Shown here: piece after piece, positions 12,001-20,539 of the stretch
How the letters are laid out: each line of letters starts with the position of its first letter
Numbering within the stretch: the first letter of the stretch is position 1
NCBI GenBank assembly: GCA_030062745.1
Contig: CP099854.1
Location: 13,402,153-13,466,152, forward strand
From: Capitulum mitella
Lineage: Eukaryota > Arthropoda > Thecostraca > Pollicipedomorpha > Pollicipedidae
Direction: 5' to 3'
Length of the DNA: 64,000 nt
Notes under the pieces: model-generated
What the model was told of the DNA's origin: nothing
The model's input: the letters and a program-made list of their open reading frames with translations, nothing else
Database searches by the model: none
Position numbers and translations under genes: made by a program

Positions 12001-12085
12001 TAAGATTAAGGATCAGGAGCGTCAGGTGGAGAAGCTGCAGCTCATGCTGGAGGACAAAATCCTGGGCCGGCACACTGAGCTGTGA
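2912..12085 (+). CDS. LRPAP1: LDL receptor-related protein-associated protein (RAP), full gene, 8 exons
   Basis: RAP is an ER-resident chaperone that binds newly made LDL-receptor-family proteins and stops them from capturing ligands early. The exons are 2912-3091, 5732-5873, 6582-6755, 7314-7443, 8333-8401, 8921-9077, 9507-9618 and 11979-12085. They join in phases 0, 1, 1, 2, 2, 0, 1 and give 1071 nt, or 356 residues; human RAP has 357. Residues 1-19 form a signal peptide. Three helical-bundle domains start with recognisable motifs: FRMSKINQVWAKAKK (D1), LNRLWEKAEKAGFSQEEL (D2) and FVEPKVDGLWQMARKADFT (D3). The C-terminus is GRHTEL, an HNEL/HDEL-type ER-retention signal. The start is the first ATG and precedes the signal peptide directly. 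No AATAAA was found in the kilobase after the stop. Introns 2 to 7 carry minisatellites or a hairpin. Identity is secure; exact splice sites are by eye. Confidence 0.93.
3738..3780. repeat. Short imperfect (CCTAA)n / TTAGG tract
   Basis: Roughly seven CCTAA-like units in a row (aacctaacttaacctaacc and following). This is the complement of the canonical arthropod telomere repeat TTAGG. It is too short and impure to be a telomere; it may be an interstitial relic or chance. Confidence 0.5.
4780..5340 (+). repeat. Dispersed repeat, copy A (CpG-decayed)
   Basis: About 560 bp that aligns by eye with about 16790-17340 in the same orientation. Shared landmarks in order: 'catgtccctggcatc/taccac', 'acatgact' or 'gcatgactgg', 'gattcatgcca', 'gaaaaacagttaaaa' and 'catggcaaat'. 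Where copy B has CG, copy A mostly has TG or CA. It codes for nothing recognisable; it could be a non-autonomous transposon or a retroelement remnant. Confidence 0.6.
5732..5873 (+). CDS. LRPAP1: LRPAP1 exon 2: domain 1
   Basis: Residues 61-107 plus one base. It begins VLSPGKLEALRADLKLQDK after the acceptor TAATTGCAG and matches the human LSPVKLAELHADLKIQ segment. It ends in phase 1 at CTCCTCA|GTAAGT. The region switches here from CpG-poor to CpG-bearing sequence. Confidence 0.93.
6165..6562 (+). repeat. 27-bp minisatellite in LRPAP1 intron 2
   Basis: About 14 imperfect copies of a 27-bp unit built on 'gaccgtggccgtatgtggtctgtttct'. Because 27 is a multiple of three, several frames stay open on both strands and look like small repeat proteins; these are artefacts. 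The array runs to within about 20 bp of the exon 3 acceptor (AG at 6580-6581). Confidence 0.9.
6582..6755 (+). CDS. LRPAP1: LRPAP1 exon 3: end of domain 1, alanine-rich linker, start of domain 2
   Basis: Begins with two bases completing a Thr codon, then LNRYGLGRY, matching the human LAKYGLDG. A linker rich in Pro and Ala (an (Ala)6 run) is encoded by a CCG/GCC-repeat stretch. Domain 2 starts with LNRLWEKAEKAGFS. It ends in phase 1 at TCTCGC|GTGGGT. GC content is very high compared with intron 1. Confidence 0.9.
6756..7313 (+). other. LRPAP1 intron 3
   Basis: 558 bp. The first 80 bases are GC-rich and stay open in the exon 3 frame, ending at a TGA at about 6830; this read-through is not supported by the RAP alignment, which resumes in phase at 7314. 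Nothing else is recognised. Confidence 0.75.
7314..7443 (+). CDS. LRPAP1: LRPAP1 exon 4: domain 2
   Basis: Joined to exon 3 it reads FSQEELKQLREEFQHHQDR, aligning with human FSGEELDKLWREFLHHKEK. It is strongly helical and rich in Glu and Gln (EEQQQAREQAEELDNRIL). It ends in phase 2 at CCTACA|GTGAGT. Confidence 0.92.
7635..7995 (+). repeat. 18-bp minisatellite in LRPAP1 intron 4
   Basis: About 19-20 imperfect units of roughly 18 bp around 'gatgtggaggctggtggg'. On the opposite strand the unit reads as a Pro-, His- and Ser-rich peptide repeat, which I consider an artefact. The rest of intron 4 (7444-8332) is unremarkable. Confidence 0.88.
8333..8401 (+). CDS. LRPAP1: LRPAP1 exon 5: domain 2-3 linker
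   Basis: A 69-bp exon after the acceptor TTTTCTGTACAG, encoding SDEPPPKSYKHMKSHTDY and on to the split codon at AA|GTGGGT (phase 2). It is among the less conserved parts of RAP; its placement is fixed by phase on both sides and by the good acceptor. Confidence 0.85.
8402..8920 (+). other. LRPAP1 intron 5
   Basis: 519 bp, no coding content. A stretch at about 8740-8900 is rich in GTGCACGTG/CACGTGT-type repeats (alternating purine-pyrimidine, with E-box-like CACGTG cores), ending just before the exon 6 acceptor. Confidence 0.7.
8921..9077 (+). CDS. LRPAP1: LRPAP1 exon 6: start of domain 3
   Basis: Reads ELHESVREGYNRLHV, a short Gly/Arg-rich loop, then FVEPKVDGLWQMARKADFT, which matches human FEEPRVIDLWDLAQSANLT. 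It ends in phase 0 at CTCTGG|GTCAGT, a donor with C at +3. Confidence 0.92.
9132..9234. repeat. 103-bp near-perfect hairpin in LRPAP1 intron 6
   Basis: Two arms of about 50 bp (9132-9181 and 9185-9234) are reverse complements with only about three mismatches and almost no loop; the centre is TCCGGA. Each end carries a run of seven G or C. Intron 6 (9078-9506) holds little else beyond an adjacent poly-C tract at 9102-9112. It may be a palindromic mini-transposon or a fold-back duplication. Confidence 0.9.
9507..9618 (+). CDS. LRPAP1: LRPAP1 exon 7: domain 3 receptor-binding helix
   Basis: Begins TELKHYEQRLEKLRYVQMEM, aligned without gaps to human EELKHFEAKIEKHNHYQKQL. The lysine corresponding to mature human Lys256 is kept (residue 288), but the position of Lys270 is Met (residue 302). 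Both lysines have been reported as important for receptor binding in human RAP. The exon ends in phase 1 at AAACAG|GTACGT. Confidence 0.92.
9665..9985 (+). repeat. 65-bp tandem repeat rich in TGACGTC / GATATCACC
   Basis: Five units with starts at about 9667, 9732, 9793, 9858 and 9923. Each holds a 'gatatcaccaggacatcacc'-like part and a 'gttaatgacgtcctggtgacg' part, so CRE-like TGACGTC/TGACGCC cores recur every 65 bp. Confidence 0.85.
11811..11965 (+). repeat. 18-bp minisatellite before LRPAP1 exon 8
   Basis: Eight to nine units of about 18 bp around 'tgttgccttgtgacccag', ending roughly 14 bp before the exon 8 acceptor AG (11977-11978). Open frames across it are repeat artefacts. Confidence 0.88.
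11979..12085 (+). CDS. LRPAP1: LRPAP1 exon 8: C-terminus with ER-retention signal
   Basis: Encodes EGRKVYDRKIKDQERQVEKL and ends ILGRHTEL, then TGA. Human RAP ends ARHNEL; HTEL is a plausible KDEL-receptor ligand. The acceptor is CGCTTCAG. Confidence 0.93.
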
Positions 12086-13121
12086 CCGGCCGCTGTTGGC
12101 TCCTGTTCCTGCTCTGGCTCCGGCCTCCGGCCCCGGCTCCGTCTCCGGCTCCGGCTCCGGCTCTGGCTCAGCTGGCGTTGTCGGATGCCCCTGCGCCGCG
12201 CCGTGCCGGCATGCTTCGCTATGCGGCGTGACCAGATATAACGTTCGGCTGGCGGGCTGTCGGTCGGTGGTGAAGCCGTGACAGGCTCGGCAGGCTTTGT
12301 GAGGTTCCGGACAACCGTTTTGTGATTCGATGCGACCGTTTCGTCGTGGTGTATCGCGTCAGCTCGTTTTGCTGTTGAAGTGCTCTTGTGTTTTTCCTAT
12401 CGCACTTTTCATACGATGTCGTTTTTTTGCCTGCGGATGTTTACATCCATCGTGAGCGTTGACGAGCGTTCGGTGTCGAGGCGTTGTGCGTCGATGCGTG
12501 ATTCCGTCCAACAGTGCGTGCTCCGTGCCTGTGCGGGTGCGGAGTCTGTCCGTGTTCCCGTGCGTCGGCCTGACCTGTGAGTCAGTTACAGGAGTCTGAC
12601 TGGTGTTCTGTGCTCAGTGCTCTGTGCTGCTCTTATGCGTCAGCGGTGTTTCGGAGCATGTTATGTATGGGCCGGTGAACACGGTGCGTCGTTTTTCTTG
12701 CGGTAGTCCGACTTTATATGCCGTTGTGTCATGATGTGTGGTTACGCGGGTGTGGGACGGCCCCGTCGTCAGTACTCTGCTCACAGTTAGTGTTTTGGGC
12801 GTGTTTCTCCTCTCGCTTGTAGACCGATATAATCCCTTTGCATTTTTAGGTTATTTTGTTTTTGGAAGCTTTCATGGTGACAGACTAAAAAAAACGGCAT
12901 GGAGATGACACTTTGGCGCTCACCCTTGCATCGCGCGAAACGCACAGACATGCAGATGCCTAGAACATGTTGTTGCAATGCACACGGAGCCTTATGTTGG
13001 CGCGTATCACCGTGGCTAGTGCGCGTGCTGGTCTGTGCTGTTGCGTCTGGTGTGGACAAGTGGGCGTGGCCCCGGCGAGATGCTGACGCGAATGGCTCTC
13101 GATCTGATCATCCGGTCGTTT

Positions 13122-13373
13122 ATTGGCTGTCGATCCGTCGTTCGCTCGCTGGATTGGCTGTTTACCTGGTTTTCCGGTCACTGCTTTGACGTCGATCGTG
13201 GACGACCGGTTGATGATTGGATGTCGATCCGCTGTCCAGTCGCTGATTGGCCGTTGGTCCGGTCGTCCAGTCGCTGATTGGCTTCCAAATAGTTAGCTGG
13301 TGGCTAATTGGCTGCCAGTCCGGTCGTCCGGTGCCTGATTGGATGTCAGTCCGGTCTTCCAGTCAATGATTGG
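13122..13373 (+). repeat. 31-bp-phased minisatellite with eight ATTGG (inverted CCAAT) boxes
   Basis: ATTGG starts at 13122, 13153, 13216, 13246, 13277, 13307, 13338 and 13369, so the spacing is 30-31 bp throughout with one skipped unit. The rest of each unit is loosely 'gtccggtcgtccagtcgctg'. ATTGG is the complement of the NF-Y CCAAT box; no promoter is shown here. Confidence 0.88.
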
Positions 13374-13660
13374 TCGTCGACTAATGGTCTGGGTTTCACC
13401 GAGCCCCATGTGCAAAGGCCTTGTCATCAGCCGGTTGATAGAGGGTTTGTTTTTGCGACGTTTGCATGCAACGCCTCGGCCGACGCAGTTGGGCAAGTTA
13501 CAAATCCGCCTGACGCGACAGACCGTGAAAGGAAATCGATACCAGATCGAAAATTCTCCAACCGCGTGTCAGTCAGTTGTTCAACTAACACTTCGTCTGT
13601 AGGTCAACTAACATCTCTAACTTCAGCTGACGCCTCTAGTCGCTGTCTATTCCACTATGC

Positions 13661-13693
13661 CGCATTAGTCTCGGCACAGCCGAGACTAATGCG
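13661..13693. repeat. Perfect 15-bp inverted repeat with 3-nt loop
   Basis: Arms 13661-13675 and 13679-13693 (cgcattagtctcggc and its exact complement) flank 'aca'. No gene ends near it, so I do not call it a terminator. It may be a regulatory palindrome or a transposon end. Confidence 0.9.
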
Positions 13694-15175
13694 ACAAGAG
13701 CTAACCCAACCAAGAAACTTTAGCGGGTGACACGGAGCCAGTCCGGCAGCCTGACGACAACGGCTCCAACACATTAAAAAAGGTATGGTTTGTCTCCGAT
13801 TCCATACAGTTCGATTTTCCATCCACCCAATCCGATTCGAGATAGAACCAGGACATTGATATAAACTGATACGAGACTGACACTGTTGCACGCGTTTTAT
13901 ACGGGAAACCCGCAGACGCATAAATCTGTCGGAGAGACTGCAGAGGAGACTGAGCAAGGTTTTGCAGATAAAACTTAGGCTGGTTGGTAGATGTGGCGAG
14001 CCATATTTTTAGTCACACTTACAGCCGCCAACAGTGTGATCGGAAGGTTGCAGGATGGGGTGTAGCCGCATTCTGATCATATAGAGGTTAGTTTTCTCCG
14101 CTTTGCACAGTAAGGTGTCCAAAATGGCCACATTTTCCTTGCACGGAATTTGTGCCAAATAAACGTAATTTCTGACGTGAAGTGTGTTTAGCCGCCTTTG
14201 ACTGGAGTATCTATCCGCCTCCGGTTGCTCGGGACATGACATTTTTGTCTCCCCACCCCACTTCACCTGTCTATCTCTAGAAGCGACGGTCCGATTTCGA
14301 CGATCGATAGACTGTTATCCTGAGCCACACATGTTGGCTTTGAGGTGACGAATGATGTCACAAGGGTATGTATCCAAAAACCCCAAATTTATCCACCATT
14401 TGTAATCCATTAGTAGGAGATTAACAAAAAAAAATTTTTTTCGAAATTAGCCATATGAAGTATCGAAAGCTCTCATTTTACAGGAGAAAAAACATTATCC
14501 CCACGCGTAACGCGAGGTCAACCTAGGTCGCAAGGTCAAATTAAATCGTGATTTGACCTTTGATATTTCGAGTGCGACTTGTGTACTTGAGTACGTTCCC
14601 ACGAGAAGCCCAAAAAAACGTTCCTTTTTTGTCTGTATCTGAAATATTTTGATCTCTAGATCTACATTTGTCTCAGTAGCGATACTAATGTGGCACTGCA
14701 AAGCTACCCACTGACCTACGTTGACTTTACCTAAGGTCACAAGACACGTGTGACCTTGTGTACTAGGCCGCGCACTTGGCCTTTGTGTAATCCCTCATGA
14801 GCCTCTTGCAAACCATACCAAAAGGAAAAGACAATTAACGCAGTCCTAACAATACTTAAAAATGGTGCCTATCATTTGGCTTATGGCGTCACGTACTACT
14901 TGATGTATGATGACCTGGTCAGTTGTTTTGTGGGAGGTTGGCTGTGTTATTCAGACAGATGTACTGAAAACGTGCAGCCGCTGGCTATTGTTCGGAATTC
15001 ATGCCGGAAAAACCAATCGGAGATAAAAAAATGTCCTCTGGAACATGCCGGTTGAATAACTGAACGCCATGTTTCGATCCCACTCACGTTTTTCGGTGTC
15101 TACCTGGAAAATCCTTCCAGTGCCTATGCTCACAACTACATAAAAACACCCTGCTGAAGCGCCAACACGCATTAT

Positions 15176-15181
15176 TTTATT
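15176..15181 (-). promoter_or_regulatory. Candidate polyadenylation signal for the Kunitz gene
   Basis: AATAAA on the minus strand, 230 bp downstream of the Kunitz stop codon. It is the first good match in that direction that I noticed. Confidence 0.45.
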
Positions 15182-15410
15182 GGTAAATTGTGCCGTCCTT
15201 TTGTCGTGCAGATACTCCGGTCCACGCACACCATCGCATCTGCGGCAAAGCAAATCATCAGCGTTCAGCGCCCGTAAAACAGTCAATCACTATTGTACTG
15301 TCGGGTTCGCAGCGACATTGCCGCAAGCCTCCGCTCCGTCCTGCTCCTTCAGAGTCCACCGGTGCTCCCTCAGAGCCCGCCAGTGCTCCCCAGGGCTCGC
15401 CAGGGCTCTT

Positions 15411-15719
15411 TTATAACCCGCAGACCTCCTCACACTCCTCCATCGTATGGAACCGGTTGCCGTTGCCGCGCATGCCGTAGTAGGAGAACGGCTTACAGAC
15501 GCCGGCGTTGTTGTCGAAGTAGAAGCGCCGCTTCAGCGCGCGACCCATGCCGTGCGCCATCGGCAGGGTGCAGACGTCGACGTCCTCCGCGGGCGGCTCC
15601 GGCTGGGGGGCCGCCGGCGGTGCCGTCTTGCTCACGGTGCCCGACAGCGACGGCGCCGACGCGACCAGCGCCGCCAGGCCGAGGACAAGCAGCAAGAGCG
15701 CGCACCGGCCCGAAACCAT
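15411..15719 (-). CDS. Secreted single-Kunitz-domain protein lacking the Cys14-Cys38 pair
   Basis: A single-exon gene of 102 residues. A signal peptide (MVSGRCALLLLVLGLAALVASA, cleavage likely after ASA) is followed by a Pro/Ala/Glu-rich spacer of about 30 residues and one Kunitz/BPTI domain to the stop. In BPTI numbering Cys5, Cys30, Cys51 and Cys55 are present in exact spacing, and Phe33, Tyr35, Asn43 and Phe45 are kept. Position 14 is Gly and position 38 is Met, so the disulfide next to the reactive loop is absent. P1 (15) is Arg and P1' is Ala, as in trypsin-type inhibitors. The frame is open upstream to an earlier ATG at 15827, but the ATG at 15719 places the signal peptide at the N-terminus and lies about 45 bp after a TATA-like element. 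Target protease or channel is unknown. Confidence 0.82.
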   Translation of the reverse strand: MVSGRCALLLLVLGLAALVASAPSLSGTVSKTAPPAAPQPEPPAEDVDVCTLPMAHGMGRALKRRFYFDNNAGVCKPFSYYGMRGNGNRFHTMEECEEVCGL

Positions 15720-15760
15720 CGCGTCACCGCGCAGGGAGTGGCTTCCGGCGCCTGACGCCG

Positions 15761-15768
15761 TCTTTATC
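15761..15768 (-). promoter_or_regulatory. TATA-like element upstream of the Kunitz gene
   Basis: GATAAAGA on the minus strand, about 42-49 bp before the ATG at 15719. With initiation about 30 bp downstream this would leave a 5' UTR of under 20 bases, so it is a weak candidate. Confidence 0.3.
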
Positions 15769-16789
15769 CCTCCGTCCCCCCCCCCCCCGCCCGGCTGTCG
15801 GTCGTCGGCTGTCGCCTCGTCGATCATGGCTGACGTCGCTCCGGACGGTGGCGCAACGCGGACCAGCGTGACGCCCGCGGGCGTGTTTACCGCAGGGCTG
15901 TCCGTTACCGCCAGCTGGCGACAGGTGACTGTGTGAGGTGGGGGTGGGGGAGGGGGCGAGTGCAGTGTTGGAAGAGGTCAGGGAGTAGGTGCGAACGGGA
16001 ATGCCGGCAAAGGGATCCTCTCGAGCTCACAGTTTCATGAGAAATTAAGGAACTTACCACACACCAGTTGTAGAATATGGGAAAAACAGCCACACGCTCT
16101 CGAGTCCGCTGGTCTTGGCACCTGCATCTTTCCGACTGGGAAAACAGAACATGTTGAGAAAACATGACGCATCTGACTTGGCTCCAAAGACCGATATGTG
16201 CGCAGCACCGAGTCACAGGCCTGTGGCGCGGCAGCGACACCGTCTTCATACATCAGCATCGTCATGACTGATGTAAAATTCGGATGCCTACAGCTGACTG
16301 ATAACTCCAGACATCATGTGCAGATTATGGGGCACTGGTTAACCGTGTACTCTGTCAAGTACTTATGGACCGGAATCCTATAACTAAACTTATGTACAAG
16401 AGTATCAGACTTGTCTGATAGTACGGCTGGTATGGTCATCTTAACTCAAGTGTTACAACGTGTAATTAAATATTTTTTTAAGCGGGCCCAGTCTGGGTAT
16501 TTTGCCATTTTCTTTGTAGGTTCTCAGCGTCAGTGGCGACTCGTGGTCCTACAGGCATCTGAGGAACAGCGCAAGTGTAGCACCAAACTGTCTTATACGG
16601 TTGTCTCTCTCATACGCGTTGCCTATCGAACGGTTAATGATATTCGAGCCTTTTCAGGCCGACTTATACAAAAGAGGCGAAATGTTCCATGATGCATCAC
16701 TTTCGGTTCATTGTCTGTTCTCTGCAAAGAGGGCTTGAGCACATTGGGCATCCACCCGAATCCGTGGAAAATACGTCCGCATCCAGTGC

Positions 16790-17340
16790 GCAGGCAATAC
16801 GGAATGCACTCAAGATCATTCCATGTGACTCTAAGGTCACTGGAGGCCATTTGAGGCCAAGGGTCGCAAGCTGACCTGATGAACATGTGACCATCACAGT
16901 TCCCCTTTTTCATGTCCCTGGCATCGCCTATGATATCATTATACAAACAGTGTAATACAATTTGTACTTCTTCAGCATTACATGACTAGTAGAAGCTAAA
17001 AAAAACATTCCGAACTTTTTTTGTTAATTCCGTTTCTGAAACACTAATCCTCTCGTTTTGGCAACCCTATGAACGTCCCGGAATTTTGCCAAAATTTCAA
17101 ATGTATGGACCATTAATAAGATTCCCATCCATAAGTTTTCGATTCATGCCAATTTTGTCAGACGCCGACCATAAGCAGTGTGGATAAAAGAAAAACAGTT
17201 AAAAGAAGTCTAAAAATATCCCCCAGTTCGACTGTTTGCCTCCCTGCATCCACCCCTTTTAAAGATTTTGAAAACTTTTGTTTAAAAGAACGCAGTCTAC
17301 GTCATGGCAAATCGGTTACCGTTTGTTGCGATGCAATCAT
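16790..17340 (+). repeat. Dispersed repeat, copy B (CpG retained)
   Basis: Partner of the 4780-5340 copy, same orientation. It keeps CpG at many sites where copy A has TpG or CpA. Other copies in the genome are likely, but none further was identified with confidence in this window. Confidence 0.6.
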
Positions 17341-18189
17341 ATGTGTGGTTCTCCATGTCTTGGGGGATCGAATCCGTCCCTCCCCCTGCCGGGAATCGTC
17401 TATACCGTCTAGCCCTCCGGGAATATGGTTAAAGGCAATCAATTCGGTCATTCTGGGACCACACAGATATTCCCATTTGGTAGCCTCAAGGTCATCGATG
17501 GCGTCACAGCTCAGACAAAAGCTCTAAATTTGGCGGCCATCTGCAGACAGGTTCAGAAACACATTAAAAAGGGAAGAATAGTCGGAGCTAGCAGAATGGG
17601 ATGTCAGAGGAATTTACTTGACAACGACAAACGTACTTCTTAATGATGTTAACTTTGAACCGAAGTCAAACTAAATCACGACTAACGAAATCAAGTTAGT
17701 ACCTCATCTGACCTTCGATTTGTTACTTGTAGATGGTGTAGGATTCCATGCGAAGCCAGGGGCGCAGCCGGGATTTTTTTAAGGGAGGGGGAGGGGCGGA
17801 ACACAATGTGAGCTGAAATCGTACGAAAAACGCCAACCGGAAAGACGATGGCAATGGCTTTCACAAAAAAGCGGGCCTAGGAGAGGGGCTGGGCCCTCGT
17901 CCCCCTTGGCTGCGCTTGTTTGCAAAGTTCAAAACTGGCAGCAAAAGAAATCTTGAGGCTGATGGCTGCCGTCGTTCGGAATTCAAGCAGAAAAAACAAA
18001 GGGAGAGCACACAAACGCTCCCAGTAACTCGAGAGATAACAAGCCGTAAAGCTCATATCGCATACTTATTCTTTCATATACTTATCGCTCATTAATGTCT
18101 TTTAATCACTTTCCATTAAGAAATCAGATAATGCCATGTTACTACAGTGACCAGCAATTGGATCGTGTGCTTTAATTAAATGCACTCTA

Positions 18190-18285
18190 CTTAGGGGCGT
18201 CGATTTCTGAAAATGACGGGGGGGTGGCGAGCCAAGGGCCCCGCAGCCTAGCCTCCCCCCAAACGTGCGTCCCCCCGGCATTTGC
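18190..18285 (+). repeat. Dispersed G/C-run element, copy 1, beside a microsatellite
   Basis: Contains 'ttctgaaaatgac', a G run, 'gagccaagggccc' and 'cctagcctccccccaaa', which recur in the same order at about 39852-39925. A microsatellite begins about 90 bp downstream here and about 100 bp downstream of the second copy. Confidence 0.6.
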
Positions 18286-18374
18286 GTTCTCCTTGTTGAA
18301 TTTTATCCACTACATCTAGGTATATATATGTGTCCTAAGGAAAGGATATACATATATACTTTCCTAAGGGAGGA

Positions 18375-18501
<127 letters not shown>

Positions 18502-18929
18502 AGGGCTAATTACGATGAAGACTTTTCCAGAGTGTTCTCTCATTAACTGATATGTCTTTTGGAGGAAATTATGCGTGCAAAATATGGCCTTGGTCCAACA
18601 CTCGTAACCACTTTCACACGAAGATTGTACGTCGTTTGTGCTGGATTCTATTTTTATTTTGATGAAATTCGCGCCGGTTTTTGTGCATTTCGAACCTATT
18701 AAAGTCAAAGAACACTATTCCATATATCCCCAGCAAGAACTCATTCTCCATGGACTTGTGATCCCGGGGAGATTCGGTCAGGGAGAGTATCCGAAATGCC
18801 CCCAGATGAGTTTTGTGTTCCGGTTTTTTAAACCAAGCGCACAGTATGCATAAAATGCTCATCATAGTACCCCTTTTGACACACTGGATCGAAAGACATT
18901 TCACATGCTGTCTCAGGTCATAGGTCACA

Positions 18930-20500
18930 GGTCCTGTCGACAGCAGTGTGGCTTAGGTGGGAAAGATACTTCAATGCTCTTTGTGGTCTCGGGGTTCTGG
19001 CGACGATGCCGTTCGACGACTTGCAGCAGGTACTGCTTTTGCCTTTCATCCTTCGCCAGTACCTCGTTGCACACTTGGATAAGAGCCACAGTTCGTTCGG
19101 AAAAGTCGCTAACTACCGCGATCCCGCGCAGGACTTCCTTAGCGTTCTTGAAACCAGGTGCTGTCTCCCAATCACCGGGATCGGCGGCAAGGAAGTCCAT
19201 GTTGATGCCGTAGGCTTTCAGGTCGCCCACCGACTTTGCGGTCATGAAGTCGACGATGATCTTCCTGGCGAGAACCTCCTTTGCTGCGAGATCCAGCTGC
19301 GCTGGCTGGGATCACTCTCCAATCCCTGTTCCTGGAGTGCTCATCCTCTTCTTGACCTCACATGGCACACCCTCGTCGAAGAACGACACACTAGCCAGTT
19401 CTTCGCTGAGGTACCATAATAGGTGATTGTTATAATAAATTGTATGCCGTATGTAATGTCATAACAGATAACAGGTGACTGGCAAAATCCTTGGAGATCG
19501 CCTTTGAGATTTCAGCATTCAAGTCAAGCTTTGAAGAACGGCCAGGTCGTGCACGGGAGCGTTGACCGCCGATGAAGAACAGAACCATGCACTGACATAC
19601 AAAACAACCATGAAAGGGACGAAGCGCTTGAGTGCTCCCAATTCACTAAGAGTCACGGAGAACTGATGGCAAAGCAAGAAGATCTTGATCCCGCAGATTA
19701 TGCGCCTCATACATCTAGCACGATGAACAGCACCTGGTTGGTGAACTTGATTACCCGTCGAGGCTCTTGACCAAAGGGGATGATCGAAACCTCAAAGAAC
19801 TCACGATAATCATCCCTAGGTTGGATTTCGGCACGCTTCTTGAAGCGCTTGAACAAGGAGATCCCGGTCCCGAAGACGGACCGAAAGGCGTGGAGAAAGC
19901 CGCCTCTGCCACCAGTTCGAAGATATGATGACGACAAGCGAAGTGAATAGGTCGGTTGTCGCTCAAGCTTCTGTTGAAGATGCGTGCTTGCTCCCACAAC
20001 TTGTCCAGTATTGCTGGAGGTTTCGCCAGTCTTCCCGACAATGCGCGACAACGTGAGCTGGCGTTGCCCCGGCTCTACTTGCAAACTTCGGAACACTGAG
20101 GAGCTTGGTGGCACTTCTTGGACCGGTTACAATGACAGGGAGTTGAATCCACCTTTTCCTTCCAATCGTCAGTTAACAGTTTGCCGTCCCAGTGGACCAC
20201 CAGGTTGGGTGGCGCGGAGAAAGAATGCTAGATTTTGTCCGCAATGGCTTTCCTCTGCGATCTACGCGCTCGCCTGGTCGAGCTTCTGTGATCGCCAGCT
20301 CAGAGGAATCGTGGCCGAGGGCCGAAGCCGTGGACGATAGGAAGTGGATTGCAGAGCGATCACTGAGCTTGGTCCGATCGAGGACTGCTGCCAGACCAGG
20401 AGTGACGATGTTCTTAGCTCTCCTACAGAGCCGCTTCGAAGGAGGAAGCATGGCGAAGGGATGCGGGTCATCCTGGTCTGTCAGTTGTGTGTTGTCGGTA
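18930..20500 (-). pseudogene. Broken copy of a dispersed invertebrate repeat ORF (mobile-element-like)
   Basis: Read on the minus strand from high to low coordinates, segments in different frames follow the order of a long uncharacterised ORF family that I remember as multi-copy in arthropod genomes: a part with SDRSAIHFLSSTASALGHD (about 20410-20300), NLVVHWDGKLLTDDW and LPVIVTG-like sequence (about 20205-20120), CRHHIFELVAEAAF and FGPSSGP (about 19950-19890), LFKRFKKRAEIQPRDDYREF (about 19860-19800), YLSEELASVSFFDEGVP (about 19420-19365), then DFSERTVALIQVCNEVLAKD and ERQKQYLLQVVERHR (about 19115-18990). Frameshifts near 20110, 19890 and 19700 and an internal stop at about 19320 make it non-functional. 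The biochemical role of the family is unknown to me; high copy number suggests a transposable element. The frames on the plus strand are shadows. Confidence 0.65.
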
Positions 20501-20539
20501 GACGAGCATTTCAACTGGGCAGTTGCCTCGTGCTCGGTC

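Larger units (their letters stand above)
12086..15410. other. Non-coding interval between LRPAP1 and the Kunitz gene
   Basis: The first 90 bp after the stop are a GGCTCC/GGCTCT tract (about 12090-12170), probably 3' UTR. There is no clear polyadenylation signal before an ATTAAA at about 13773. It also holds the 31-bp ATTGG array (13122-13373), a perfect hairpin (13661-13693) and AGGTCA-rich sequence at about 14510-14770. No gene is recognised. Confidence 0.65.

Noticed and set aside
13661-13693. Rho-independent terminator
   Set aside because: Eukaryotic context, no T run after the stem, and no gene ending there.
15293-15936. Plus-strand frames of 102-192 codons antisense to the Kunitz gene
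   Set aside because: Arg/Pro/Ala-rich shadows of a GC-rich coding exon.
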